From the NCBI GenBank assembly GCA_021803105.1, contig JAJZMC010000006.1, positions 1 through 64,000 of the forward strand: a DNA stretch of 64,000 nt. The letters are read 5' to 3'. The translations under genes and the position numbers were made by a program. Below are positions 33,035 to 43,314 of the stretch, piece after piece; within the stretch, counting starts at the first letter, position 1, and each line of letters begins with the position of its first letter. The DNA comes from a bacterium. Its GTDB lineage: Bacteria > Patescibacteriota > Saccharimonadia > Saccharimonadales > UBA4665. The notes beneath the pieces were generated by a model that saw only the letters and a list, made by a program, of their open reading frames with translations, did not search any database and had not been told where the DNA came from.

Positions 33035-35263
33035 TTAAACTTCATCAATATTGTTTTCATTATTAACAGGACTATCATCACCAACACCACTTCCTGAACC
33101 AAAAACATCTTCTAGACTACTAACCAACACCTCCCTAGGTCTAGATCCATCAGCTGGGCCAATAATACCTTGATCTTCCATATTCTCCATTATACGCGCA
33201 GCTCGACCGTAACCAATTCTAAGTCTTCGTTGTAATAAACTAGTACTCGCTTTACGATTTTCAATTACTACTCCAACAGCATCTTTCCATAAATCATCAT
33301 CACCAACACCACTTCCTGAGGAACTATAATCAGCCACCATACTACCCTTTCCAAGCATAACAGGTTGAGAAATTATTTCATCATCATATGATGGAGCTTG
33401 TTGAGATCTAATAAAATCAGTTACTAAAGCCGTTTCTTCATCCTCTATTAAGGCAGCCTGAATTCTTTTTGGCTTATTCATTTCTGAAGTAAGTAATAAC
33501 ATATCACCTCTACCTAATAATTTTTCTGCACCCATTTGATCAATAATAGTCCTTGAATCAATTTGACTGGCAACAGTAAACGCAATTCTAGCGGGAACAT
33601 TAGCTTTAATAAGGCCAGTAATTACATCAACACTTGGCCTTTGAGTTGCTAAAACTAAGTGTATACCAACTGCTCTAGCTTTCTGAGCTAACCTAACAAC
33701 CAAAGCTTCAACTTCTCTAGCTGCCATCATCATTAAATCGGCTAACTCATCTATAACTATTACAATATATGGCATACCTTCTTGAGCTTTAAGATTATTA
33801 TATTCAGCAATATTTCTTTTGCCTTCTTCAGCCATTGTTCTAAGTCTTCGTTCCATCTCCGCCACAGCCCACTTTAAAGCACTAATACACTTTTCCGGAT
33901 CATTAATTACTGGTGATAATAAATGTGCTATACCATTATATGGTGCCATTTCTACTTGTTTTGGATCAACCAATATTAATTTTAAATCTGAAGGACTATT
34001 ACGATAGAGTAAGCTAGTTATTAAAGTATTAATCATAACTGATTTACCAGATCCTGTCTGACCAGCTATTAATAAATGTGGCATTTTTGTTAAATCAGCC
34101 ACTACGGCATTACCGGTAATATCTTTTCCTATCACAAAACCTAGTGGACTACTCATTTCGGCCCACTCTAGAGAAGTTAAAAGACTACTAATTCTTACTG
34201 TTGATGCTTTAATATTTGGAACCTCTATACCAACTGCTCTTTTACCAGGAATTGGAGCTTCCATTCTAATTGAATGTGCCGCTAAATCTAAAGCTAAATT
34301 ATTTTCTAAAGCCGTTATTTTAGTTAACTTTACATTAGCTGGAGGCTTTAGCGTATATTGCGTAACCCTAGGACCAATATTAGCTCCTTCCATTTCAACT
34401 TCTATTTTAAAATTAGCAAAAGTATCATGGATATGTTTAGCATTTGTATTAACATCTCCAGCATCTGCTTTATCTTGTTTTTGATTTAATAAAGTTATCG
34501 AAGGAAATTGCCAAAGATTATCTTTGGTAGTAGTTAAAGCTTCATGCATTTGAAAAGGAGTTAATTTTTCAGCAGTATTTTTTAAACTAGATAACTTCGA
34601 CGAAGATTCTGCATTTATTTTCGTTGGATTATGATGAACAACCGGTACACCTTCGTTTAAACGAAAGCTATGTTTATCACCAGCATTAGATTTTAGTCTG
34701 GCAATCTCACCATCAACGTCGTTATCAAACTTAATTAATGAAAATAATTTTAAAATAATTTTTGGAGATAAAGAAAATGCAAAAAAAATAGATAAAATAC
34801 TTGCTATAGTAAATAAAATAAAAGCTGGTATTTTAGTTAAGAATTTTAAAACAAAAGCTGCAAAAAAATGACCAATTATACCACCATGACCAGCTACTAA
34901 ATGACTAGCTTGATAATAAGCAAAACTTACTTCAAACAAAATAGTGATCAAAAATAAAGTAACAAAGATATTGATTAATTTCGCTAGTGGAACCCTACGA
35001 TCTTCTGTTAAAAATTTATAGGCTCCTATGTATATCCAGATAAAAGGTAGTATATATGCTGCCCACCCTAATACATCATATGAATATTTAAATAGTCCTA
35101 CTGGTAAACTCCCGCCACTATTAAAACCACCTATTAAAATAAATAAAGCTAGTAAAAATAAAATGATTGCACCGACATAAGCCCAAAACGATGAAGAGCT
35201 ACTATAACTGTTCTTTAATTTAGTTATTTTTTTAGTTTTTTTAGATTTTTTTTTAGTTGCCAT
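33035..35263 (-). CDS. ftsK: DNA translocase FtsK/SpoIIIE
   Basis: 742 residues. Basic N-terminus, four membrane helices (near 30-170) and a linker. The motor has Walker A AGQTGSGKS (near 400-408), Walker B IVIVIDELADLMM and QRPSVDVITGLIKANVPARI. The C-terminal winged-helix gamma domain (RLRIGYGRAARIMENMEDQG) recognises KOPS-like sites. It clears DNA from the septum and activates Xer recombination, which fits the XerC/D-type gene at 9914. Contains two direct SGSGVGDDD segments near the C-terminus. Confidence 0.95.
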   Translation of the reverse strand: MATKKKSKKTKKITKLKNSYSSSSSFWAYVGAIILFLLALFILIGGFNSGGSLPVGLFKYSYDVLGWAAYILPFIWIYIGAYKFLTEDRRVPLAKLINIFVTLFLITILFEVSFAYYQASHLVAGHGGIIGHFFAAFVLKFLTKIPAFILFTIASILSIFFAFSLSPKIILKLFSLIKFDNDVDGEIARLKSNAGDKHSFRLNEGVPVVHHNPTKINAESSSKLSSLKNTAEKLTPFQMHEALTTTKDNLWQFPSITLLNQKQDKADAGDVNTNAKHIHDTFANFKIEVEMEGANIGPRVTQYTLKPPANVKLTKITALENNLALDLAAHSIRMEAPIPGKRAVGIEVPNIKASTVRISSLLTSLEWAEMSSPLGFVIGKDITGNAVVADLTKMPHLLIAGQTGSGKSVMINTLITSLLYRNSPSDLKLILVDPKQVEMAPYNGIAHLLSPVINDPEKCISALKWAVAEMERRLRTMAEEGKRNIAEYNNLKAQEGMPYIVIVIDELADLMMMAAREVEALVVRLAQKARAVGIHLVLATQRPSVDVITGLIKANVPARIAFTVASQIDSRTIIDQMGAEKLLGRGDMLLLTSEMNKPKRIQAALIEDEETALVTDFIRSQQAPSYDDEIISQPVMLGKGSMVADYSSSGSGVGDDDLWKDAVGVVIENRKASTSLLQRRLRIGYGRAARIMENMEDQGIIGPADGSRPREVLVSSLEDVFGSGSGVGDDSPVNNENNIDEV

Positions 35264-35269
35264 TTTTTT

Positions 35270-35275
35270 AGTATA
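35270..35275 (-). promoter_or_regulatory. -10 box of ftsK, leaderless start
   Basis: On the minus strand TATACT is followed by AAAAAA and the ATG at 35263. The 6-nt gap predicts transcription starting at the start codon. No Shine-Dalgarno is present. Confidence 0.65.
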
Positions 35276-35337
35276 TCATTTTATTACACAACCGAAATTT
35301 AGTATGATCTATATTTATTATATAATTATATTAACAT

Positions 35338-37368
35338 TTAGTCAATTCTTGCGTCTTGAGTTAATAATCTAGCTCTCATTTCTTGAAATCTTTTTTGTTG
35401 TTCTAAAGCTATAACTTCTGGGGTTTGAAGTTTAGTTGGATGATCATTTTTGAAATCTTTTTTAGCAGTACCAATGATATTAATTACTGGTATTACTATT
35501 GGACTTCTTTGAGTCTGATCAAACAAATAATGAGTAATATGATCTTTAAGTTCGGCTTTAAACCTATCTAAATCAATTCGCTTAAAACGTTGTAAAACAG
35601 CTCGCTTTAATTCATTTCTTAAATTATTCATTAAATCTTCATTATCTCTCATATAAATAAAACCTCGACTAATGATATCTGGACTAGTCATTAAACTGCC
35701 AGACTTTTTATCAATCGTTAATACTACAGCTACTAATCCCTCTTCGGCCAATAAAACACGATCCTTAACAACAATATTACTTACAATCGAACCAGTCTGG
35801 TCAACTAAAATAGTTCCATGAGGAACCTCTCCAATAACTTCCATTTTATTATCTGTTAAACCAATTACAACACCATTTTCAACATTCAAAGTATTACTTC
35901 TAGGAATACCCTGCTCTATAGCTATATCAATATGATATTTTTTTGCTGTGTAATCTCCATAAATCGGTATAAAAAATTTTGGTTTTAGTATATTAATCAT
36001 ATCCGCATACTCATCCCTCGAACCATGACCAGACACATGTAACGGACCTATCTTATCTAAAATATGAGTTTCATGACGAAAAACATGAACACCTTTTTTT
36101 AAAAAATCATCAGTCATTGTTCTAATATGTGCATCGTTACCTGAATACGGTATAGGTGTACTAGATAAAATAACTGTATCTTGTTCTTTCAATTTAATAT
36201 GTCGGTGTTCGCCATTACTCATTCTTTGCAAAGCTGAGCTAGGTTCACCTTGCGATCCTGTACAAATAACAACCACTTCATTGTCTTTCATATTAGCTAC
36301 AGATGCGATAGGTACAAAAGTACCTTTTGGAACCCTAACAAAACCATGTCGAACAGCCATTTCTAAAGTAGAAATCATACTACGTCCATCCATAGTAACT
36401 TTTTTATTATGATAGACTGCAGCATTTATAATCATTTGAACACGATTCATATTAGTTGAAAACAAACCCACAAAAATTCTTCCTGGAGCTTGTTCCATAA
36501 TATCTTTAAAACTATTTTCAATAGTTGATTCTGATGGCGTACGTCCTAATCTTTCAGTAGAAGTACTTTCACTCAATAATGCTAAAACTCCGTCTTTACC
36601 AATCTGTTCTAATCTTTCAATATCACTTTTTTCGTGATCAAGTGGTTGAGGATCAAAACGAAAATCACCAGTATTAACAATCTTACCAAGTGGCGTATCA
36701 ACAACAATCGTCGTACTACCTGGAATAGAATGAGTAATTCTAATTAATTCAACAAAGAATTCACCAAGTTTTAATTTTTCATGTGTATTTTCATTCATTG
36801 TCACAGTTCTAAGCTCAAAACCATCTGGCATAGGTAAACCAAAATTTTCAAAAATTTCTTCAACTCTACCAATCGTAAACTTAGAGCCATATATTGGGGC
36901 TGGTATTTTAGGAACAATATGAGGCAATCCACCAATATGATCCAAATGACCGTGTGTTATAACATAACCTCTTAATTTTGTTTTAATAGATTCTAAATAT
37001 GTTATATCAGCAATACCATAATTAATTCCCGGTAAATCAACTCCCAAATCGTTACCACAATCAAGTACTAAAGCATCATTTTGGTATTCAACAACTATCA
37101 TATTTTTTGAGCCACCACCATCCATACCTCCTAAACCAATAATTTTTAATCTAGGTTTATCGTCAATAACATTAGCTCGTTGATAGTCTGTTTGATCAGC
37201 TGCTTGATATTGATTAGCTATTCTTTGAGCATCTGCTTGAGAACGCCTTAAAGCACGAACCGCTTCACCTCTAGAAGAAGTCATCTTAGTACCAACGATA
37301 GCAGTTGGTTTCTGATTATTATTAACTTTCTTTTTATGAAAATTTTTTGGTGATTGATTTGGGTTCAA
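35338..37368 (-). CDS. rnj: Ribonuclease J
   Basis: 676 residues. A basic disordered extension of about 75 residues precedes the metallo-beta-lactamase/beta-CASP core: THGHLDHIGG near 139-148, NTGDFRFDP, GSRDEYADM (beta-CASP), then the C-terminal domain. RNase J is both a 5'-3' exonuclease and endonuclease that replaces RNase E in RNA turnover. Together with PNPase encoded next in the same direction it would form the core of a degradosome. No RNase E is seen. Confidence 0.94.
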   Translation of the reverse strand: MNPNQSPKNFHKKKVNNNQKPTAIVGTKMTSSRGEAVRALRRSQADAQRIANQYQAADQTDYQRANVIDDKPRLKIIGLGGMDGGGSKNMIVVEYQNDALVLDCGNDLGVDLPGINYGIADITYLESIKTKLRGYVITHGHLDHIGGLPHIVPKIPAPIYGSKFTIGRVEEIFENFGLPMPDGFELRTVTMNENTHEKLKLGEFFVELIRITHSIPGSTTIVVDTPLGKIVNTGDFRFDPQPLDHEKSDIERLEQIGKDGVLALLSESTSTERLGRTPSESTIENSFKDIMEQAPGRIFVGLFSTNMNRVQMIINAAVYHNKKVTMDGRSMISTLEMAVRHGFVRVPKGTFVPIASVANMKDNEVVVICTGSQGEPSSALQRMSNGEHRHIKLKEQDTVILSSTPIPYSGNDAHIRTMTDDFLKKGVHVFRHETHILDKIGPLHVSGHGSRDEYADMINILKPKFFIPIYGDYTAKKYHIDIAIEQGIPRSNTLNVENGVVIGLTDNKMEVIGEVPHGTILVDQTGSIVSNIVVKDRVLLAEEGLVAVVLTIDKKSGSLMTSPDIISRGFIYMRDNEDLMNNLRNELKRAVLQRFKRIDLDRFKAELKDHITHYLFDQTQRSPIVIPVINIIGTAKKDFKNDHPTKLQTPEVIALEQQKRFQEMRARLLTQDARID

Positions 37369-37414
37369 AATATTATTCCTTTCATTTTTAATAATTATTT
37401 TATTTATTTACGAC

Positions 37415-38068
37415 TTAAATTAAATATGGGATTCTTAAAAAATCTTTTACTAAAACATCTTTCAAATTACGATTGTATATAGTAGCGGCTGGATGATAAA
37501 TTGGTAATAAATTAAAAACTGTATTCAACGAAATTTTTTTAAATATATTAATCTCTAATTCTTTTAAATCAATTCTTAAAATTTTACCATGATAATCCTT
37601 AATTAATCTATTAGGTAATAAACTATTAAAACTATGTCGGCCTAATGTAACTATTAATTTAGGTTGAATGATTAATATTTGACATATTAAATATGGTAAA
37701 AATATTATCTTTTCTTCTGGAGTTGGATCTTGATTATTAAATGGTCGATACTTAACTATATTAGTAATATATACATCTTCTCGTTTGATTGATATTCTAT
37801 CTAATAAATCTGTTAATATTTTACCAGAACTACCAACAAATGGTTTTCCTAATTTATCTTCATTTTTTCCTGGCGCTTCTCCAATAAATAAAATGTCAGC
37901 GTTTATATTACCATCACCAAAAACTAAATTAGTAGCGAAGGGGAATAATTTAGTGTTATTAATATTTCTTTTAATCATATCGTTTAAATTCTTTAGTTGC
38001 TGTTGTTTATCTTTCAAATTTAAAACTTGAAATAATTCTTGATAATTAAATTGTTCTTGATTTACCAT
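37415..38068 (-). CDS. Family-4-like uracil-DNA glycosylase without Fe-S cysteines
   Basis: 217 residues. Motif 1 is [17 protein letters not shown] (near 62-78) and motif 2 is HPAATIY (near 193). It would remove uracil from DNA. Family 4 enzymes normally hold a 4Fe-4S cluster with four cysteines. Here the N-terminal CxxC region reads [16 protein letters not shown] and the only Cys is in YLICQIL. The cluster is therefore lost. Structural integrity without it would need compensating changes. Confidence 0.85.
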   Translation of the reverse strand: MVNQEQFNYQELFQVLNLKDKQQQLKNLNDMIKRNINNTKLFPFATNLVFGDGNINADILFIGEAPGKNEDKLGKPFVGSSGKILTDLLDRISIKREDVYITNIVKYRPFNNQDPTPEEKIIFLPYLICQILIIQPKLIVTLGRHSFNSLLPNRLIKDYHGKILRIDLKELEINIFKKISLNTVFNLLPIYHPAATIYNRNLKDVLVKDFLRIPYLI

Positions 38069-38234
38069 TACGATGTATTAATGTAACAATTATTCGATTT
38101 ATTGCACTTCCAAATGAAATAAAACCAGCCAAATAATAAAGTGGATTCCCTCTACTAATTGCTAATGTAATTAATAAATAAGACGCACCAAATTCCAGTA
38201 CAATAATTATTAAATTCAGTAATTGTTTACTCAT
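38046..38234 (-). CDS. Small two-helix membrane protein
   Basis: 62 residues from MSKQLLNLIIIVLEF; two membrane helices separated by a short loop (ISRGNPLYY). A longer frame reaches 38291 but would overlap pnp, so the internal ATG is chosen. Its stop overlaps the UDG start by 23 bp. Unknown function; sits between pnp and the UDG gene. Confidence 0.55.
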   Translation of the reverse strand: MSKQLLNLIIIVLEFGASYLLITLAISRGNPLYYLAGFISFGSAINRIIVTLIHRNGKSRTI

Positions 38235-38241
38235 AAAAATA

Positions 38242-40368
38242 TTATTTATTATTAACAGCCTTAATTGATAACTGCAATCTACCTTTATCATCTATAGCAA
38301 TTAACTTAACGGTTACTTTATCACCTTCTTTTAAAACATCACTGGGCTTATTAACCCGTTCGTTGGCTATTTCAGATACATGTACTAAACCATCTTTTCC
38401 GGGTAAAATCTGAACAAATGCACCAAAATCTAAGACGCTGACAACTAAAGCATCCTCATAAATTTTACCAACCTCTGGTTCAGCAATAATACTTTCTATC
38501 CAATGCTTAGCTGCTAAAATACGTTCGTTATCTGGACTAGCTATCATAACTGTACCGTCATCTTTAATATCAATAGATGTATTGGTTTCAGCCGTAATTT
38601 TTTGAATCATTTCACCGCCCTTACCAATAATCTCTCGGATTTTATCTGGGTTAATATGCATAGATTCAACTCTCGGAGCATAATTACTTATACTACTTCT
38701 GGGTTTATCTAAAGTAGATAACATATGTTGTAAGATTGCAAAACGTCCCTTTTTAGCCTGCAATAACGCCTTTTCTAAAATTTCTATCTTTAATCCAGGA
38801 ACTTTCATATCCATTTGTAAAGCTGTTATGCCTTTAGTAGTTCCTGTCACCTTAAAATCCATATCACCAGCAAAATCTTCAGCATCTGCAATATCACTTA
38901 ATATTATAGGATTATCACCATCTAAAATTAATCCCATAGCAATACCGCTAACCGGTGCAGTAATAGGTACCCCAGCATCCATTAAAGCTAAACAACAACT
39001 ACAAGTTGCTGCCATAGATGTTGATCCATTTTGAGACATTATCTCAGTCACTGATCTGATAGCATACGGAAAATCAGTTTCAGTTGGTAAAACTGGTAAT
39101 ATTGCCCTCTCTGCTAAATAACCATGTCCTATTTCTCGTCGACCAGGACTACCAAGTCTTCTAATCTCACCTACTGTATACCCAGGTGCATTATAATGAT
39201 GGAAAAATCTTCGTTCTCCATCTTTTTCCATTGTATTTAAAACCTGAGAAAAGCTAAGTGGAGCTAACGTTACAATATTTAATGCCTGAGTTATACCTCT
39301 AGTAAATAAACTAGAACCATGCACTCTAGGTAATAATCCAACTTCTGAACTTAATGGTCTAATTTCATCTAATGCTCGACCGTCAGGTCTAATCTTATCT
39401 TTAATAATTCCTTTACGAACATCTTTATGAAGAACTTTCTCAAATGCTTCAATATAATCATTCTTTTTTAATATAAATTCATCATCACCTAATTTATCAG
39501 TAAAAAATAACTTCATTTCATCTCGAAGTCTTTTAATAAGATCATTTCTTTCTGGATAAGGTTTACGTAAATTTTGTCCTAATTTATTTTCTAACCATTT
39601 TTCAACTTCAATTTCAATACTTTCATCAAGTTTAACTACACTGAATTCCTGCTTTAAGGTTTTAGCTTTTTTTAAAAGTTTTTTTTGTAATATAATCGCT
39701 GGTTGAAGTTTTTCAAAGGCAAAATTAAGAGCGGAGACTAAATCAGTTTCAGATATCTCATTAGCTCCAGCTTCAACCATCATAATACCATTTTCAGTAG
39801 CTGCAACCACTAAATCAAGAGGGCTAGTAACCAAATTTTCGGGTGTATCAAAAGCTAACCATTCATTATCTTTCTTACTTATGCGAAGTCCCGCAATCGG
39901 ACCATCAAAAGGTGCACCACTTAACATAAATGCAGCGCTAAGAGCTATCATCGCTATCATGTCTGGTCTAAAATTAGGGTCCATACTTAATACTGTTGCT
40001 ACACCCTGTACTTCATGGCGATAGCCTTTTGGCCATAATGGTCTAATTGGTCGATCAATTAAACGACCAATCAAAACAGCATCATCAGATGGTTTGCCTT
40101 CTCGTTTAACAAAACGACTGCCACTAATTTTACCTGAAGCATACATTTTTTCTTCATAATCAATACTAAGAGGGAAATAATCTAAATTTTCAATTACATT
40201 AGGACTAACCATAACAGTACCCAATACTACCGTATCACCATATCTAGCTAAAACTGATGCTGTGGTACGAAATCCAACTCGATTAATTTCAAGACTAAGG
40301 GTTCGTCCTAAAAATTCTGTTTCTACACTTATAATGGCTTTTCCTTCTGGGTTTATGGTATTTGCCAT
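38242..40368 (-). CDS. pnp: Polynucleotide phosphorylase
   Basis: 708 residues. Two RNase PH domains (near 15-230 and 320-550) are joined by a helical linker. KH (SMHINPDKIREIIGKGGEMI) and S1 (VVSVLDFGAFVQILPGKDG) domains follow. It degrades RNA 3'-5' using phosphate and pairs with RNase J nearby. AAGGA lies before the ATG. It directly follows rpsO, the conserved order, with a 142-bp gap rich in hairpins. Confidence 0.97.
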   Translation of the reverse strand: MANTINPEGKAIISVETEFLGRTLSLEINRVGFRTTASVLARYGDTVVLGTVMVSPNVIENLDYFPLSIDYEEKMYASGKISGSRFVKREGKPSDDAVLIGRLIDRPIRPLWPKGYRHEVQGVATVLSMDPNFRPDMIAMIALSAAFMLSGAPFDGPIAGLRISKKDNEWLAFDTPENLVTSPLDLVVAATENGIMMVEAGANEISETDLVSALNFAFEKLQPAIILQKKLLKKAKTLKQEFSVVKLDESIEIEVEKWLENKLGQNLRKPYPERNDLIKRLRDEMKLFFTDKLGDDEFILKKNDYIEAFEKVLHKDVRKGIIKDKIRPDGRALDEIRPLSSEVGLLPRVHGSSLFTRGITQALNIVTLAPLSFSQVLNTMEKDGERRFFHHYNAPGYTVGEIRRLGSPGRREIGHGYLAERAILPVLPTETDFPYAIRSVTEIMSQNGSTSMAATCSCCLALMDAGVPITAPVSGIAMGLILDGDNPIILSDIADAEDFAGDMDFKVTGTTKGITALQMDMKVPGLKIEILEKALLQAKKGRFAILQHMLSTLDKPRSSISNYAPRVESMHINPDKIREIIGKGGEMIQKITAETNTSIDIKDDGTVMIASPDNERILAAKHWIESIIAEPEVGKIYEDALVVSVLDFGAFVQILPGKDGLVHVSEIANERVNKPSDVLKEGDKVTVKLIAIDDKGRLQLSIKAVNNK

Positions 40369-40415
40369 ATGATCCTTTCTGTAATATTTTTCTATAATGA
40401 ATCACTAAATAATAA

Positions 40416-40495
40416 TTTAGCTTGTGCTGACATAATAATTTTTATTTCAAAGCACTTAATTCTGCACAAGCTAAACTCTTTAAAACTTAAAGAGT
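40416..40495 (-). promoter_or_regulatory. Large hairpins in the rpsO-pnp leader
   Basis: Two stem-loops. TTTAGCTTGTGC (40416-40427) pairs perfectly with GCACAAGCTAAA (40464-40475), a 12-bp stem with a 36-nt loop. ACTCTTTAA/TTAAAGAGT (40475-40483, 40487-40495) forms a 9-bp stem with a 3-nt loop. In E. coli a long stem in the same place is cut by RNase III and lets PNPase repress its own mRNA. A similar RNA-based control is plausible here. Confidence 0.65.
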
Positions 40496-40510
40496 AAAGT
40501 CTGAGCATTA

Positions 40511-40777
40511 TTAACGACGAATACCTAGTTGTTTAATTAAACTAAGATATTTATTACTATCGTCAGTAGCAATATATTTTAATAATCTTCTTCTTCTACC
40601 TACTAATTGCAATAATCCTCTTCGAGCCATAAAATCATGTTTATTTGATTTTAAATGCTCAGTCAACTCTTTAATTCTTTCCGTTAAAATAGCGACCTGA
40701 ACACTAGCACTACCAGTGTCTTTGGCATGAAGTTTAATATCTTTAATAGCCGTGTCTTTTTTAGCTGTTGTTATCAT
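40511..40777 (-). CDS. rpsO: Ribosomal protein bS15
   Basis: 88 residues with the family core DTGSASVQVAILTERIKELT, HLKSNKHDFMARRGLLQLVG and RRRRLLKYI. Binds 16S rRNA at the central domain. Upstream of pnp as in most bacteria. Confidence 0.98.
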   Translation of the reverse strand: MITTAKKDTAIKDIKLHAKDTGSASVQVAILTERIKELTEHLKSNKHDFMARRGLLQLVGRRRRLLKYIATDDSNKYLSLIKQLGIRR

Positions 40778-40914
40778 AAATCATTTTTATTCTATCAGAT
40801 AAAGTAACAATATGCAAACAGCAATCTACACACTCTACTAACAATAGCTCTAAATCATTATTTATTAAAAAATACTAATTCTGATTTAAAATTTAAACAA
40901 TAAAGTATTTATGG

Positions 40915-41610
40915 TTAGATCAACATTAAATTACTCTGTATATTCAATATATTAAGATCTTCAAGTTTAATAGCATCTTTTATATCATAATCACCTATTT
41001 TAGTTCTGCGAAGTTCTTTAGTATAAGCTCCGGTTTTTAATCTATCTCCGATATCAGAAACTAACGACCTAATATAGGTTCCAGAAGATACGTTAGTTAT
41101 AAAATTAACATACGGATAATTATATTCTTGTAAATCAAGATTATAAATTTGAATATTCTTTACAGGCATATCAGGAATAGCCCCAGCTCTAGCTATTTTA
41201 TAAGCTCTTTGTCCATTAATTTTAATAGCTGAATAAATTGGCGGTAATTGTTTAATTTTTCCCTCAAATAGAGAAAAAGTTTGAATAATTTTATCTTCAG
41301 TTGGTCGATTAGATGAAATATTTTTAATAATACCCTCAGTATCACCCGTACTACTTTTTTGACCCAACCGCATAACAACCTGATATGTCTTATCATATTT
41401 TAATAAATCAGATGATTTTTTAGTATAACTTTTTCCAACTAAGATGATGAGTAAACCTGTAGCAAACGGATCTAGAGTTCCAGCATGACCTACTTTAATA
41501 AAACGACTTTTAACATTAAGTGATTTGGCGATTAAACCCCTTAAATAACCAACAACATCAAATGACGTCCAATTAACTGGTTTATCGACCAGTAATACAC
41601 CCTCATACAT
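40915..41610 (-). CDS. truB: tRNA pseudouridine-55 synthase
   Basis: 231 residues. GVLLVDKPVNWTSFDVV, then the catalytic Asp in GHAGTLDPFATGLL, and the closing RTKIGDYDIKDA. It isomerises U55 of the T loop. The C-terminal PUA domain is short or absent. Partner gene upstream is a DHH-like protein with 12-bp spacing, a pairing also seen in firmicutes. Confidence 0.95.
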   Translation of the reverse strand: MYEGVLLVDKPVNWTSFDVVGYLRGLIAKSLNVKSRFIKVGHAGTLDPFATGLLIILVGKSYTKKSSDLLKYDKTYQVVMRLGQKSSTGDTEGIIKNISSNRPTEDKIIQTFSLFEGKIKQLPPIYSAIKINGQRAYKIARAGAIPDMPVKNIQIYNLDLQEYNYPYVNFITNVSSGTYIRSLVSDIGDRLKTGAYTKELRRTKIGDYDIKDAIKLEDLNILNIQSNLMLI

Positions 41611-41622
41611 AGATCAACAATT

Positions 41623-43215
41623 TTATGGATTAGTATTAAATTGCATTGGAATAGGTGGTGGAACAGGCGGAGGAGAATTATCATTAATATCCGTCAAATT
41701 TTCATCAGAAAGTAAATTCTTTTTTGTTAAATCATGTAATGGTTCAATTCTGAGTTCATGAGGTTTTACTCCGTCATCTTTAACTTCTGATTTAGCTATT
41801 ACTTCTCCAGTATTTTGATCAATACTTATTTCACTATCATTTTTATCGGATTCTATATGTGACAATTCAACCAAAGGTTTTGCATTTAAAGCTTTAATAG
41901 GTTCTAAACGTTGTTCACTTTTATCATCAAGTAGTGCTTTTGATACTTCGTCTCGGGCTTCATCAATTTTATTTTGAGGAGAATTATCATTTTCAGAAGA
42001 AGAAATTGGTAATACATTATTTGTTGTTAAAGTTTGACCTTCATTAGTTTCAGTATTAATTACTGGAGGTAAAGTCATATCTACGTCGGTTGATGGTGTA
42101 GAAAGACTGCTTAAATAATTTCCACTCAAAGGATCTATTGATGGATCTAAAGATTCAGGGCTAGCATTAGCCGTAATAGGATTATTAATAGCTGGTGGTT
42201 CAGTCATGAATTTAGCTGTTGGTAAATCAGTTTTTGATTTAGATGTAACTGAAAATAAATCAATATCCGATTTACTTCCAATTTCATTAGCTTCTTCTAA
42301 GTTAGCTACTATGTCACTATTACTTTTTGAAGGATTATTAATTGATGTTTTACTATCTTCATTATGTTGAATTGATAAATCACCAAAATTAGACGAATTA
42401 TCATTGGGTTTATTTTTATCATCTGGTTTATTATCTTGTTTTTCTTGTTTAGATACGGATTCAGTATTATTTTGATTTTGAGATAATTTATTAACTACTA
42501 ATTGTTGATTAGCTCCAGCTGCCATTAATTTCGACCCGATAGATAATGTATTTGATGTAGTTTTGTCATTACTAAACCTATCTGTCGATGCTACGATACC
42601 AGTTAATAGAGCAGTAGCAATTTGATTATCTAATAAATTTTCCCCTAATTCAAAAGATAGCTCAGTAATTAGCTCACTTAGACTACTACTCTCATTATTA
42701 ACAAAATTAATTGTACCAAGATCACTAGTATTGAAAACGCTGATAGTTGCAACAGTTGCATCATGTAAAATTCTACCATGAGAAGTAATAGCCTGATCTA
42801 AATCTTCTTTTAAACTAACACCTAAGGCTATAACCATTTCAACATTAAAATCACCTTTTGAAAATTCTAAATCAGATTCATTAATCGATGTTTTATAAGG
42901 TGTAATATAAATCTTTACTTGGTCATTTTCTTGTTTATAGCGCAATTTGTCTGCCTTATTTTTATCTAAAGCAATAATAAAATCCCTTAAGCTATCCGTG
43001 TTTTTTTCAATTGTTTCATCTGGTTGTAAAAAATCTAAAGTTGACGGTATAACACCACTAAAAACAGCTGTACCGTGTTTATTTAATTTATTAATTAATA
43101 ATGTAAGTCCAATACAACTAGCTAATTGATCAACTGATGGATTTTTACTAACAGTTACTAAAATATTATTAGCAGATCGGATTTTTTCAATTAATTCTGT
43201 TCTTTGATTATTCAT
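41623..43215 (-). CDS. Degenerate DHH-like phosphoesterase with long disordered tail
   Basis: 530 residues. The N-terminal 240 resemble NrnA/DHH proteins (RSANNILVTVSKNPSVDQLA, RILHDATVATISVF, LLTGIVASTDRFS), but the metal ligands are replaced. The first DxD is NPSVDQ and the DHH motif is not recognisable. The remaining ~290 residues are Ser/Asp/Asn/Pro-rich, acidic, and end PPPVPPPIPMQF. It is probably a non-catalytic scaffold or nucleotide binder derived from NrnA. Family known by context with truB. Confidence 0.6.
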   Translation of the reverse strand: MNNQRTELIEKIRSANNILVTVSKNPSVDQLASCIGLTLLINKLNKHGTAVFSGVIPSTLDFLQPDETIEKNTDSLRDFIIALDKNKADKLRYKQENDQVKIYITPYKTSINESDLEFSKGDFNVEMVIALGVSLKEDLDQAITSHGRILHDATVATISVFNTSDLGTINFVNNESSSLSELITELSFELGENLLDNQIATALLTGIVASTDRFSNDKTTSNTLSIGSKLMAAGANQQLVVNKLSQNQNNTESVSKQEKQDNKPDDKNKPNDNSSNFGDLSIQHNEDSKTSINNPSKSNSDIVANLEEANEIGSKSDIDLFSVTSKSKTDLPTAKFMTEPPAINNPITANASPESLDPSIDPLSGNYLSSLSTPSTDVDMTLPPVINTETNEGQTLTTNNVLPISSSENDNSPQNKIDEARDEVSKALLDDKSEQRLEPIKALNAKPLVELSHIESDKNDSEISIDQNTGEVIAKSEVKDDGVKPHELRIEPLHDLTKKNLLSDENLTDINDNSPPPVPPPIPMQFNTNP

Positions 43216-43314
43216 TTTTTTATTTTAGTTTTAATAATTTAACTCTATCATAAATAATGACATTTGTACATAATAATAATGATACAGTTCATCAAAAATC
43301 TATTCATAATTCTT

